Of a DNA stretch of 11,085 bases, positions 1 through 6,975 are shown in pieces (position 1 is the stretch's first letter; every line of letters begins with the position of its first letter). Made by a program: the position numbers and the translations under genes. Under the pieces are notes generated by a model. The model worked only from the letters and a program-made list of their open reading frames with translations, was not told the DNA's origin and made no database searches. The stretch is from Ahrensia sp. (GTDB lineage Bacteria > Pseudomonadota > Alphaproteobacteria > Rhizobiales > Rhizobiaceae): contig JAHEJF010000022.1 of NCBI GenBank assembly GCA_024639025.1, positions 1-11,085 on the forward strand. The letters run 5' to 3'.

Positions 1-1
1 A

Positions 2-52
2 AAACACCATTCCTATGCGACCTGTATCAACGAATGCGGTGAAAAAATCTGA
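2..52 (+). CDS. Possible 3' end of an upstream gene (16 codons and stop)
   Basis: This frame is open from the window edge to a TGA at 50-52 and would end in the residues SYATCINECGEKI. I do not recognise the family. The other two forward frames also stay open for a while in so short a stretch (stops near 40 and 99), so openness proves nothing. The only hints are the two cysteines and the charged tail, which look like an ordinary C-terminus. If real, it would end 45 bp before trhO. The stretch 53-97 shows no clear terminator or promoter. Confidence 0.2.
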   Translation, partial: KHHSYATCINECGEKI

Positions 53-97
53 CCCAAAGTGCTTCAATCCAACCGGATTATGCTCTAAACAACGGCC

Positions 98-1081
98 ATG
101 ACAGAACATCCTGAAATCATCGTCGCAGCACTCTACCATTTCGCGCGTTTCGACCGCTTCGAACAGTTTCAGGAGCCACTCACACAATTGTGTCGGGGCG
201 AAGGAATAGTAGGCACACTGCTGCTCGCCCAAGAAGGCATCAACGGCACGATTGCCGGCTCACGCGAAGGCATAGACCGTGTCCTGGCCTATATACGCAG
301 CCTGCCGGAATTCGAAGCGCTCGAACACAAGGAAAGTCACGCAGAAAAACTGCCATTCTACCGTTTGAAAGTCCGGCTCAAAAAAGAGATCGTTGCCATG
401 GGCGTGCCGGAAACCGATCCCAACAAGATTGTTGGCACCTATGTTGATCCGCAAGACTGGAATGAACTGATTGAAGATCCGGATACGATCGTAATCGACA
501 CACGCAACGATTATGAGATCAAGGTCGGCACTTTTAAAAACTCTATCAATCCGCAAACAGACGCATTTCGCGAATTTCCTCGTTGGGTTGAGCGCAATGA
601 GAATCTGTTGAAGGGCAAAAAGATTGCCATGTTCTGTACTGGAGGCATCCGCTGCGAAAAGTCGACCGCTTATGTCAAATCCTTGGGTTATGATGACGTC
701 TATCATTTGAAGGGCGGCATCTTGAAATATCTGGAAGAGGTACCCCAGGAACAAAGCACATGGGACGGAGAGTGTTTTGTTTTTGACGAGCGGGTTTCAG
801 TCAAGCACGGGCTTGAACTGGGCGAGCACAAATTATGTCGTGCATGCCGTCACCCCTTGTCGCCCGAGGACCTGCGTTCAGACAAATTCGTGGCCGGCGT
901 GAGTTGCCATCATTGCTACGACCAACACACCGAAGCTGACCGCGCCCGATTTGCAGAAAGACAAAAGCAAAGTGAACTCGCTGCCCGTCGCGGCAAGCGT
1001 CATATTGGCGACGACACGGTGAAGAGACTAAGGATTGGCGCTGACAATGAGGAATTGATCCAAACTAAGTCAATCGACTGA
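98..1081 (+). CDS. trhO: tRNA uridine(34) hydroxylase TrhO (rhodanese-domain protein, UPF0176/YceA family)
   Basis: This cytoplasmic enzyme is expected to hydroxylate U34 of certain tRNAs using O2, the first step towards 5-carboxymethoxy- or methoxyuridine. The 327 residues have the usual family layout: an N-terminal UPF0176 domain (about 1-110, with the family-like segment [13 protein letters not shown]), a rhodanese domain (about 124-217, starting at [10 protein letters not shown]) and a cysteine-rich C-terminal domain. The rhodanese active-site loop reads [11 protein letters not shown], with the presumed catalytic Cys180 and a second Cys186. The tail carries two CxxC pairs, Cys247/Cys250 and Cys270/Cys273, spaced like a metal-binding knuckle; metal binding is inference. 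The ATG at 98 has only a weak Shine-Dalgarno sequence, but it gives the full family length and a sensible N-terminus. ureD starts 29 bp downstream on the same strand, so co-transcription is possible although no functional link is known. Family assignment is firm; the substrate is by homology. Confidence 0.95.
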   Translation: MTEHPEIIVAALYHFARFDRFEQFQEPLTQLCRGEGIVGTLLLAQEGINGTIAGSREGIDRVLAYIRSLPEFEALEHKESHAEKLPFYRLKVRLKKEIVAMGVPETDPNKIVGTYVDPQDWNELIEDPDTIVIDTRNDYEIKVGTFKNSINPQTDAFREFPRWVERNENLLKGKKIAMFCTGGIRCEKSTAYVKSLGYDDVYHLKGGILKYLEEVPQEQSTWDGECFVFDERVSVKHGLELGEHKLCRACRHPLSPEDLRSDKFVAGVSCHHCYDQHTEADRARFAERQKQSELAARRGKRHIGDDTVKRLRIGADNEELIQTKSID

Positions 1082-1099
1082 CTCGTCAACTTTGCTGAC

Positions 1100-1103
1100 A
1101 GGA
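1100..1103 (+). promoter_or_regulatory. Shine-Dalgarno (AGGA) supporting the TTG start of ureD
   Basis: AGGA lies seven bases before the TTG at 1111 and is the best ribosome-binding match near the beginning of the ureD frame. A GTG at 1150 in the same frame has AGGGGC directly against it, too close to work well, so the TTG start is preferred. Confidence 0.5.
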
Positions 1104-1110
1104 TACCGCG

Positions 1111-1968
1111 TTGCTCATACAAAACACTTCCGGAGAACATACCAGGGGCGTGAAATTGCAGCGCTCCGTGGGTGCGGGTAAGTTAGCGGTCAAGTTTGAC
1201 GGCAATCGCACCCAACTGGCCGATCTCTATCAGAGGGCCAACGCAAAGATCCGTATTCCAAAAACCCATGACAAGGCGATGGAAGCAGTTTTGATCAACA
1301 CGTCTGGCGGTATGACCGGCGGTGATGAACTGAGCTGGAAGATTGAAGCGCTTGCGGACACCCACCTGACTGTTACGACTCAGGCTTGCGAGAAAATCTA
1401 CCGGTCCCAGTCCGGCGTGGCGAATGTCACAACTTCTGTCGAGATTGCAGACCATGCCCTGGTCGAATGGTTGCCGCAGGAAACAATCTTGTTTGATCAA
1501 TCTGGTTTGCATCGAAAAATTGAAATCAATCTCGCCGCAAGCGCAGGTTTCATAGGCCTGGAAGCTGTTGTGCTTGGACGGCGTGCCATGGGCGAACCTG
1601 TGCGCCAGATCAGTTTCGCTGATCGCTGGCGTATCGTGCAAAGCGGCAAAGTTGTCCATGCGGACGACATAAAACTGGAAGGCAGCATAGAAGCGCTGTT
1701 GCAAAAGCCGGCAGCGCTCAACGGAGCAGCAAGCTTTGCGACCCTGGTTATCTGTCTGCCTGAATCACAAACCGACCAGGCTGATCTCACCTTGGCGCAA
1801 ATTCAGGCGGCATTGCCGCGCGACTCATACTGGAGCGCGAACCAGATCGGCACAAAAATCGTGGCCCGTTTTGTGGCTCAGGATATGTATCAATTGCGAC
1901 AGCGGCTTGTTCCGGTCCTTTATGCTGCCCGTCAGCAACGCCCCCTACCCAAAGTTTGGCGGACCTGA
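1111..1968 (+). CDS. ureD: Urease accessory protein UreD
   Basis: UreD (UreH) is a nickel-insertion chaperone. With UreF and UreG it binds apo-urease and allows assembly of the nickel active site. The 285-residue product has family hallmarks in order: a basic beta-rich N-terminus (about 15-50), INTSGGMTGGDEL (62-74), TQACEKIYRS (90-99), QETILFDQSGLHR (123-135), VLGRRAMGE (154-162) and the typical final LPKVW followed by RT. Length and C-terminus are complete, so this is not a truncated gene. The start is a TTG with AGGA seven bases upstream. In most urease loci ureD is followed directly by ureA, ureB and ureC. Here the next gene, 82 bp on, is galE, and no ure gene lies elsewhere in the window. 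The gene is therefore either separated from its operon or left over from one; its reading frame and motifs look intact, which suggests continued use. Confidence 0.93.
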   Translation: MLIQNTSGEHTRGVKLQRSVGAGKLAVKFDGNRTQLADLYQRANAKIRIPKTHDKAMEAVLINTSGGMTGGDELSWKIEALADTHLTVTTQACEKIYRSQSGVANVTTSVEIADHALVEWLPQETILFDQSGLHRKIEINLAASAGFIGLEAVVLGRRAMGEPVRQISFADRWRIVQSGKVVHADDIKLEGSIEALLQKPAALNGAASFATLVICLPESQTDQADLTLAQIQAALPRDSYWSANQIGTKIVARFVAQDMYQLRQRLVPVLYAARQQRPLPKVWRT

Positions 1969-2050
1969 TCGTCGTGTCTTGGCTTATCAAACCTTTTCTA
2001 AACCAATCCGAACTACGCTGCGCTTCAGTTGCACGTGACAGGCCCGGCAG

Positions 2051-3070
2051 ATGAGATCAATCAAGAACATATTGGTGACAGGTGGCGCCGGCTATATTGG
2101 CTCACACACCTATGTGGAATTGAAAGAAGCCGGATATACACCGATCATTCTAGATAATTTTTCCAACGCCTCACGCGGCGTGATCGACCGCTTGAACACT
2201 TTATTCCAAGACAAGCCTATGGTGATCGAAGGCGACATTCGCGATACATCTCTGGTCGAGAAAACGCTTGTTGAGCATCAGTGTGACGCTGTTATTCACT
2301 TTGCCGGATTCAAAGCTGTCGGCGAAAGCATGGCCAAGCCACTCAAATATTTCGAGGTCAATGTTGGCGGCAGCGAACGCCTGCTTTCAGCCATGAAGAA
2401 TGTCGGCCTGAGGAAGATCATTTTCTCCTCTTCTGCGACAGTGTACGGGGATCCTCAGGAACTGCCCATACCAGAAGCGCACCCTCTGACCTCCGCTTCA
2501 GTCTATGGACAAACAAAACTGATGGTTGAGGAAATGCTGCGCGCGGTTTATGCCGCTGATCGAGAATGGTCGATCTGTATCTTGCGCTATTTCAATCCGG
2601 TTGGTGCCCATCTGTCAGGTCTGATCGGGGAAGATCCAACCGGTGTTCCGAACAATCTCATGCCTTTTATCAGCCAGACAGCAATTGGTCGGAGGGAAAA
2701 ATTATCCGTGTTCGGCAATGATTACGATACGCCCGATGGCACTGGCGTAAGAGACTATATCCATGTGGTTGATCTGGCCAAGGGACACGTGGCGGCTCTA
2801 GACCTGATGGCAACACCGCACTGCACGCCAATCAATTTAGGCACTGGTAACGGCATAAGTGTCATCGAAATGATCAATGCTTTCGAAGCAGCCAGTGGCA
2901 AGAAAGTCCCATATGAAATTGTCGATCGCAGACCAGGAGATATTGCAGCCTGCTACGCCGATGCCACACGCGCGCGCGAATTGATGGACTGGAATGCTGA
3001 ACGATCGATCCACGACATGTGCATCGATACATGGCGATGGCAGTCACAAAATCCTGATGGCTACAATTAA
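2051..3070 (+). CDS. galE: UDP-glucose 4-epimerase GalE
   Basis: GalE interconverts UDP-glucose and UDP-galactose using tightly bound NAD+, feeding galactose into exopolysaccharide and lipopolysaccharide. The 339-residue product is an extended short-chain dehydrogenase. It has a Rossmann NAD motif GGAGYIGSH (11-19), the aspartate that follows the second strand in LDNFSN (Asp35), HFAGFKAVGES (83-93), the active-site serine in SSSATVYG (Ser127 by alignment with E. coli Ser124), and the YxxxK pair Tyr152/Lys156. The C-terminal substrate domain includes RYFNPVGAH, NLMPFI and GTGVRDYIHV, all typical of GalE. The ATG at 2051 has a weak upstream ribosome-binding site but fits the family N-terminus. 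It converges on galU, and the two stop codons overlap. The 82-bp spacer after ureD shows no convincing promoter or terminator. Confidence 0.96.
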   Translation: MRSIKNILVTGGAGYIGSHTYVELKEAGYTPIILDNFSNASRGVIDRLNTLFQDKPMVIEGDIRDTSLVEKTLVEHQCDAVIHFAGFKAVGESMAKPLKYFEVNVGGSERLLSAMKNVGLRKIIFSSSATVYGDPQELPIPEAHPLTSASVYGQTKLMVEEMLRAVYAADREWSICILRYFNPVGAHLSGLIGEDPTGVPNNLMPFISQTAIGRREKLSVFGNDYDTPDGTGVRDYIHVVDLAKGHVAALDLMATPHCTPINLGTGNGISVIEMINAFEAASGKKVPYEIVDRRPGDIAACYADATRARELMDWNAERSIHDMCIDTWRWQSQNPDGYN

Positions 3071-3951
3071 CTCTGGCTTTCAGCCAGCAACCGCTTCGTA
3101 ATTTCAGCAAGTTCGGGACCCAACTCACTGTCCTTGAGTCCGAGCGCAATATTAGCCCTCAGGAAACCCAACTTGGAGCCACAATCATAAGTCTCACCAG
3201 CAAAAGGTGTACCGAAAAACGGCAGTTGGCCCATCAGCGTCAACATCGAATCAGTAAGCTGGATCTCACCGCCTGCGCCTGCTTTCTGTTCACCCAGCAG
3301 CGTCATAATCTTGGAATCTAGGATATAGCGCCCGTTGATGTAATAGTTGGATGGCGCCGTCCCGGCTTTTGGTTTCTCAACCATGCCGGTGATCTCAAAA
3401 TGCGTGCCGAAATCTTCACCCTTTGATACGATACCATATTGGTGCGTTTCATCTGGATCGCACCGTGAAAGCGAGACAATATTGCCGCCACTCCTGTTGT
3501 AGACGTCGACCATTTGGCGCAAGGCACCCGGATCACCACTCATCAGCATGTCAGGCAATAAAACCGCAAACGGCTCGTCGCCTACAATGTCGCGTGCACA
3601 CCACACAGCGTGTCCAAGCCCCAACGGAGCCTGCTGGCGGGTAAAGAGTGCGTTGCCCGCCGTGGGCAATTGAGCGTTGAGGATTTCCATTGCCGAGGCT
3701 TTGTTTCGTTCCCTGAGCGTTGCTTCAAGTTCATAAGCCATGTCGAAATGGTCCTCGATGACGCCCTTGTTGCGCCCGGTAACGAAGATCAAGGTTTCAA
3801 TACCCGCCGCCAGCGCTTCATCAACGGCGTATTGGATGACGGGTTTGTCGACGATGGTGAGCATTTCCTTCGGCACAGCCTTGGTGGCGGGCAAAAACCG
3901 GGTACCAAGACCGGCAACAGGAAAGACGGCTTTACGTATAGGCTTTGGCAC
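3067..3951 (-). CDS. galU: UTP--glucose-1-phosphate uridylyltransferase GalU
   Basis: GalU makes UDP-glucose from UTP and glucose-1-phosphate, the precursor that the convergent galE then epimerises. Seen from the chosen start, the 294-residue protein has the nucleotidyltransferase signature GLGTRFLPATKAVPKEM (14-30), DKPVIQY (35-41), GLGHAVWCA (111-119), the metal-site region LLPD (131-134), and further on GMVEKPK and NGRYIL. I place the start at a GTG (3951-3949), because GGAG lies eight bases upstream and the product then begins MPKPIRKAVFPVAGLG, as rhizobial GalU proteins do. The frame extends eight codons further, to another GTG at 3975 with a poorer ribosome-binding site. The gene is 79 bp downstream of choV on the same strand. 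A weak CGAG/CTCG hairpin lies between them (about 4005-4019), too short to call a terminator, so read-through from the cho operon is possible. Confidence 0.95.
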   Translation of the reverse strand: MPKPIRKAVFPVAGLGTRFLPATKAVPKEMLTIVDKPVIQYAVDEALAAGIETLIFVTGRNKGVIEDHFDMAYELEATLRERNKASAMEILNAQLPTAGNALFTRQQAPLGLGHAVWCARDIVGDEPFAVLLPDMLMSGDPGALRQMVDVYNRSGGNIVSLSRCDPDETHQYGIVSKGEDFGTHFEITGMVEKPKAGTAPSNYYINGRYILDSKIMTLLGEQKAGAGGEIQLTDSMLTLMGQLPFFGTPFAGETYDCGSKLGFLRANIALGLKDSELGPELAEITKRLLAESQS

Positions 3952-3959
3952 GAATCGGG

Positions 3960-3963
3960 CTCC
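3960..3963 (-). promoter_or_regulatory. Shine-Dalgarno (GGAG) deciding the galU start
   Basis: On the minus strand GGAG lies eight bases before the GTG at 3951-3949. It supports the shorter GalU N-terminus over the in-frame GTG at 3975. Confidence 0.5.
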
Positions 3964-4030
3964 GTTTGAATTCACTCTGTTGTTTTGAAATAACTCATAA
4001 AACGAACGAGGGATACTCGATAATGGGCAT

Positions 4031-5062
4031 TCAATTCTGATCTGCTGATGACACCAGTCTTTGCAATATAGAAGACTTGCTTATCTGACCAATCAGCTTG
4101 CCCTTTTCCTGCACGCCCATTGGTATGTCGGTGTCAGCGATCTTGGCCATCACCTCCTGTATCGGCTCATTGGCATCAACTGAATGCTTGGGTTTGCCTG
4201 ACAAAGCCACCATCGCGTCAGAAGCTGTCAGCACACCCAACGGGTTCATGTGTGCCACAAAGTCTGCTACGTAATCATTGACCGGATTGGAGAAAATATC
4301 GCGCGGTGTTCCCAGTTGAACAATACGCCCTCCCTCCATAATCGCGATGCGGTCTCCCAGTTTGAATGCCTCATCAAGATCGTGACTCACAAAGATAATC
4401 GTGCGTTTGAGATTTTGTTGCAGTTCGATCAACTCATCCTGCAAACGTGTTCGGATCAAGGGGTCCAACGCCGAAAATGGCTCATCCATCAAGAGTATCG
4501 GCGCTTCGGTCGCAAAGGCGCGGGCCAGACCCACACGCTGCTGCATGCCGCCAGATAGTTCACCAACCTTCTTGTCTGCCCAATCGGAAAGACCAACCAT
4601 CTCAAGCTGTTTTTCGATCCGCGTCTGGCGTTCTGCTGTTGGCACACCGGACAGTTCCAGTCCCAATCCCACATTCTCGCGCACGCTTCGCCAGGGCAAA
4701 AGGCCAAATTGCTGGAAAACCATCGAAACGCATTCGCGTCGCAGATACTGCAGATCACGTGGAGGGGCGCTAACCAACTCGCACGACCAATCTTCATCAT
4801 GAACGGTCAGGCTGCCTCGAACAATTGGGTTCAAACCATTGACCGCACGCAAAAGCGTTGATTTGCCGGAGCCACTCAACCCCATCAGAACCAGGATTTC
4901 GCCCTGCTCAACGGTGAGCGAACAATTGTGCACACCAAGCACCTGGCCAGTTGCCACCTGGATTTCTGCCCGGCTCTTGCCCTCGTCCATCATCGGAAGC
5001 GCCGTTTTCGGCGCATCACCAAAGACGATCGATACATTGTCAAATTCAACTGCCTTGGTCAT
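4031..5062 (-). CDS. choV: Choline ABC transporter, ATP-binding subunit ChoV
   Basis: This is the ATPase of a high-affinity choline importer of the ProV/OpuA/ChoV type, acting at the inner face of the cytoplasmic membrane with ChoW. The 343 residues carry Walker A GLSGSGKST (61-69), a Q-loop FQQFG (116-120), the ABC signature LSGGMQQ (169-175), Walker B ILLMDEP (189-195), D-loop SALD (197-200) and the switch histidine His227 in VSHDLDEA. The insertion before Walker A (about 16-45) is typical of the quaternary-amine branch. The C-terminal 70 residues (about 275-343) resemble a single degenerate CBS-like domain, the part that senses ionic strength in OpuA; a sensing role here is inference. Its ATG overlaps the TGA of choW in an ATGA, pointing to translational coupling. 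Choline rather than betaine specificity is inferred from the ChoX partner. Confidence 0.93.
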   Translation of the reverse strand: MTKAVEFDNVSIVFGDAPKTALPMMDEGKSRAEIQVATGQVLGVHNCSLTVEQGEILVLMGLSGSGKSTLLRAVNGLNPIVRGSLTVHDEDWSCELVSAPPRDLQYLRRECVSMVFQQFGLLPWRSVRENVGLGLELSGVPTAERQTRIEKQLEMVGLSDWADKKVGELSGGMQQRVGLARAFATEAPILLMDEPFSALDPLIRTRLQDELIELQQNLKRTIIFVSHDLDEAFKLGDRIAIMEGGRIVQLGTPRDIFSNPVNDYVADFVAHMNPLGVLTASDAMVALSGKPKHSVDANEPIQEVMAKIADTDIPMGVQEKGKLIGQISKSSILQRLVSSADQN

Positions 5063-5892
5063 TTTTCGGACACCCGCAATACGCGATCCAGCATGATCGC
5101 AAGAACGACAATGACAAATCCACTTTCAAATCCAAGCGCGGGATTGACCGAGTTAAGCGCACGAACCACCGGCACACCCAATCCATCCGCACCAACCAGC
5201 GCCGCAATCACCACCATTGAAAGAGATAGCATGATAGTTTGAGTGAGGCCGGCCATGATCTGCGGCAATGCATAGGGCAGTTCTGCTTTCCAGAGTGTTT
5301 GGCGCGGAGTGGCACCAAAGGCCTGCGCAGCCTCCAGCAAGGGAGTAGGTGTGGAACTGATACCCAGATGCGTCAGACGAATGGGTGCGGGAACCACGAA
5401 TATAACGGTGGCAATAAGGCCCGGCACCATGCCGATACCAAAGAACACGACCGCTGGAATGAGATAAACAAAGGTGGGCAGCGTCTGCATCAGATCAAGC
5501 ACCGGACGCAATGCCGAGTAAAGCCGCGGCCGATGCGCCGCCGCGATACCGATGGGCACGCCAATCGCCATACAAACCACACATGCAGACATCACCAGCG
5601 TCAGGCTTTCGGTTGTTTCTTCCCAATAGCCCTGATTGAGGATGAACAGAAAGCCAAGCAACACAAAAACGCAGGTTTTCCAGCTGCGTTGCAGATACCA
5701 GGTAATGCCGACAAATAGCGCAATCACGATGAAGGGATGCGGTGTTTGCAGCACCCATAAAATGGCATCGATCATGGTTTCCAATGTAGCATCTACGCCG
5801 TCAAAAAACCATTCAGCATTGTCTTTCAGCCAGTCAAAAACGTTCTTTGCCGTTTTGCCGACCGGAATTTTGGTTTCCGTCAACCACTCCAT
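5059..5892 (-). CDS. choW: Choline ABC transporter, permease subunit ChoW
   Basis: This is the membrane-spanning subunit of the choline importer. From the chosen ATG it has 277 residues: an amphipathic N-terminal part with several Trp (about 1-50), then hydrophobic stretches at roughly 53-67, 73-86, 97-118, 140-170, 213-235 and 257-269. The cytoplasmic EAA loop that docks on ChoV reads EAAQAFGATPRQTLWKAELP (187-206), with the conserved EAA and G. The frame is open 18 codons further upstream to an ATG at 5946, but that extension runs through the GC-rich hairpin and lacks family resemblance. The ATG at 5892 has AGGTGA four bases upstream and gives the usual MEWLTETKIP-type N-terminus. The 3' end overlaps choV by four bases. 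Confidence 0.93.
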   Translation of the reverse strand: MEWLTETKIPVGKTAKNVFDWLKDNAEWFFDGVDATLETMIDAILWVLQTPHPFIVIALFVGITWYLQRSWKTCVFVLLGFLFILNQGYWEETTESLTLVMSACVVCMAIGVPIGIAAAHRPRLYSALRPVLDLMQTLPTFVYLIPAVVFFGIGMVPGLIATVIFVVPAPIRLTHLGISSTPTPLLEAAQAFGATPRQTLWKAELPYALPQIMAGLTQTIMLSLSMVVIAALVGADGLGVPVVRALNSVNPALGFESGFVIVVLAIMLDRVLRVSEK

Positions 5893-5896
5893 TGCG

Positions 5897-5902
5897 TCAC
5901 CT
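5897..5902 (-). promoter_or_regulatory. Shine-Dalgarno (AGGTGA) deciding the choW start
   Basis: On the minus strand AGGTGA ends four bases before the ATG at 5892-5890. It is the best ribosome-binding match around the beginning of the choW frame and rules in favour of the 277-residue form. Confidence 0.65.
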
Positions 5903-5931
5903 GATTTTGTGCTGAGAAACGGATAATGAAA

Positions 5932-5959
5932 GCCCCGCAACACCAAGGCGCTGCGGGGC
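5932..5959 (-). terminator. GC-rich hairpin between choX and choW (attenuator or mRNA-end stabiliser)
   Basis: GCCCCGCA at 5932-5939 pairs perfectly with TGCGGGGC at 5952-5959 across a 12-base loop. It starts nine bases after the choX stop codon and lies 40 bases before the choW start. Read in the direction of the operon (minus strand) the stem is followed by TTTCATT, a poor U-run. A stronger T-run (ATTTTTG at 5961-5967) follows it on the plus strand. I infer partial termination or 3'-end protection that lets choX transcript exceed choWV, as is common for binding-protein genes; complete termination is unlikely because choW has no obvious promoter of its own. Confidence 0.55.
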
Positions 5960-5967
5960 CATTTTTG

Positions 5968-6894
5968 TTACATGCCAAGCGCCGACTTCACCGCTGCCAT
6001 GGCGTCACCGCCATCTTTGGTGCTCACGCCATCAAGCCAACCACCAAGAACATCACTATTGGCTTTCAACCAAGCGGTCGCTGCATCTTGCGGGTCTTCG
6101 CCATCATTGAGGATTGCACCCATGATTTCATTTTCCATCGCCAGCGAGAACTCGAGATTGGTGAGCAATTTGCCGACATTCTCGCACTCGGCGACATAGC
6201 CCGCCCGCGTATTGGTATACACCGTTGCGCCACCAAGATTGGGGCCAAAGAAGTCATCGCCGCCTTCCAGATAACCCATTTCGAAATTGGCGTTCATCGG
6301 ATGTGGTTCCCAACCAAGAAAAATGATTGGCTCATCATCTTTGTCCGCACGCTCAACCTGTGCCAGCATGCCCTGCTCCGAACTCTCGGCAACTTCGAAT
6401 TCGGACAACTCAAATGCATTGCCGTCGATCATGCCTTGGATAAGCCTGTTGCCATCATTGCCTGGCTCAATCCCGTATATCTTGCTATCCAGGGCGTCTG
6501 CATGCTTTGCGATATCAGAAAAATTCTTGATTCCCAGAGCTGTGCCCGCCGCATTTGTTGCAAGCGTGTATTTTGCGCCTTCCAAATTGGCACGTACCGT
6601 ATCAACTGACCCATCTTCACGGTACGGCGCAATGTCGCCTTCCATCGTGGGCATCCAGTTGCCGAGGAAAACGTCAATGTCTCCTTCTTTCATGGATGCA
6701 TAGGTGACAGGAACAGACAAAACCTTGATGTCCGTTTCATAGCCGAGCGCATCCAACACAACCGTTGTCGCTGCTGTGGTTGCCGTAATGTCAGTCCAGC
6801 CGACATCAGAGAAACGTACCGTATCACATGCAGCCGAAGCGATACCTGCTGACATCAACAAAGCAAATGTCGTTGAAACCGTTTTTTTGACCAT
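5968..6894 (-). CDS. choX: Choline-binding periplasmic protein ChoX
   Basis: This is the solute-binding protein that delivers choline to ChoW/ChoV in the periplasm. The 308-residue precursor has a Sec signal peptide (Lys3/Lys4, a hydrophobic core at 8-18, likely cleavage after ASA at 19-21). The mature part is a type-F (OpuAC-like) binding protein. The aromatic cage of Sinorhizobium meliloti ChoX (Trp43, Asp45, Trp90, Tyr119, Asn156, Trp205 as I recall the structure) is present with a constant offset of ten: Trp33, Asp35, Trp80, Tyr109, Asn146 and Trp195. Cys23 and Cys237 match the position of its disulfide. This supports choline, rather than only betaine, as ligand. GGGAG lies six bases before the ATG at 6894. 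It is the first gene of choXWV and is divergent from betC. Confidence 0.95.
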   Translation of the reverse strand: MVKKTVSTTFALLMSAGIASAACDTVRFSDVGWTDITATTAATTVVLDALGYETDIKVLSVPVTYASMKEGDIDVFLGNWMPTMEGDIAPYREDGSVDTVRANLEGAKYTLATNAAGTALGIKNFSDIAKHADALDSKIYGIEPGNDGNRLIQGMIDGNAFELSEFEVAESSEQGMLAQVERADKDDEPIIFLGWEPHPMNANFEMGYLEGGDDFFGPNLGGATVYTNTRAGYVAECENVGKLLTNLEFSLAMENEIMGAILNDGEDPQDAATAWLKANSDVLGGWLDGVSTKDGGDAMAAVKSALGM

Positions 6895-6975
6895 TAGAAA
6901 CTCCCAAACGCTATTTCTGATTGATTGTGTTTTCAGTTAAGAGCACATTCCGCGCATTAGCAACTGCGAGCGAAC
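6895..6975. promoter_or_regulatory. Divergent choX / betC promoter region
   Basis: These 81 bp separate the start codons of choX (-) and betC (+), so both promoters and any shared operator must lie here or reach into the genes. The middle is AT-rich (about 6911-6940), including a tandem TGATTGATTG and the weak dyad CTGA (6917-6920) N12 TCAG (6933-6936). I cannot assign -35 and -10 boxes with confidence on either strand, and I do not see an ATTGA/TCAAT palindrome of the kind I associate with BetI operators. The choX ribosome-binding site (GGGAG, 6905-6901 minus) is good; that of betC (GCGAG, 6966-6970) is weak. Joint choline-dependent control of both operons is inference from the layout. Confidence 0.55.

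Noticed and set aside
260..754. A 164-codon minus-strand open frame antisense to trhO
   Set aside because: It overlaps the rhodanese domain of trhO completely and its translation has no recognisable motif.
1969..2050. Remnant of ureA or another ure gene between ureD and galE
   Set aside because: Translation of the 82 bases in all forward frames gives nothing resembling UreA, and the stretch is too short to decide on decay.
5893..5946. Longer ChoW form starting at the ATG at 5946
   Set aside because: The added 18 residues are encoded through the GC-rich hairpin after choX and have no family resemblance, whereas the ATG at 5892 has a clear AGGTGA ribosome-binding site.
5926..6609. A 227-codon plus-strand open frame antisense to choX
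   Set aside because: It lies almost wholly over choX, which has exact ligand-site residues and a signal peptide. Its translation is rich in Cys, His and Ile without any recognisable domain, so it is a reading-frame shadow.
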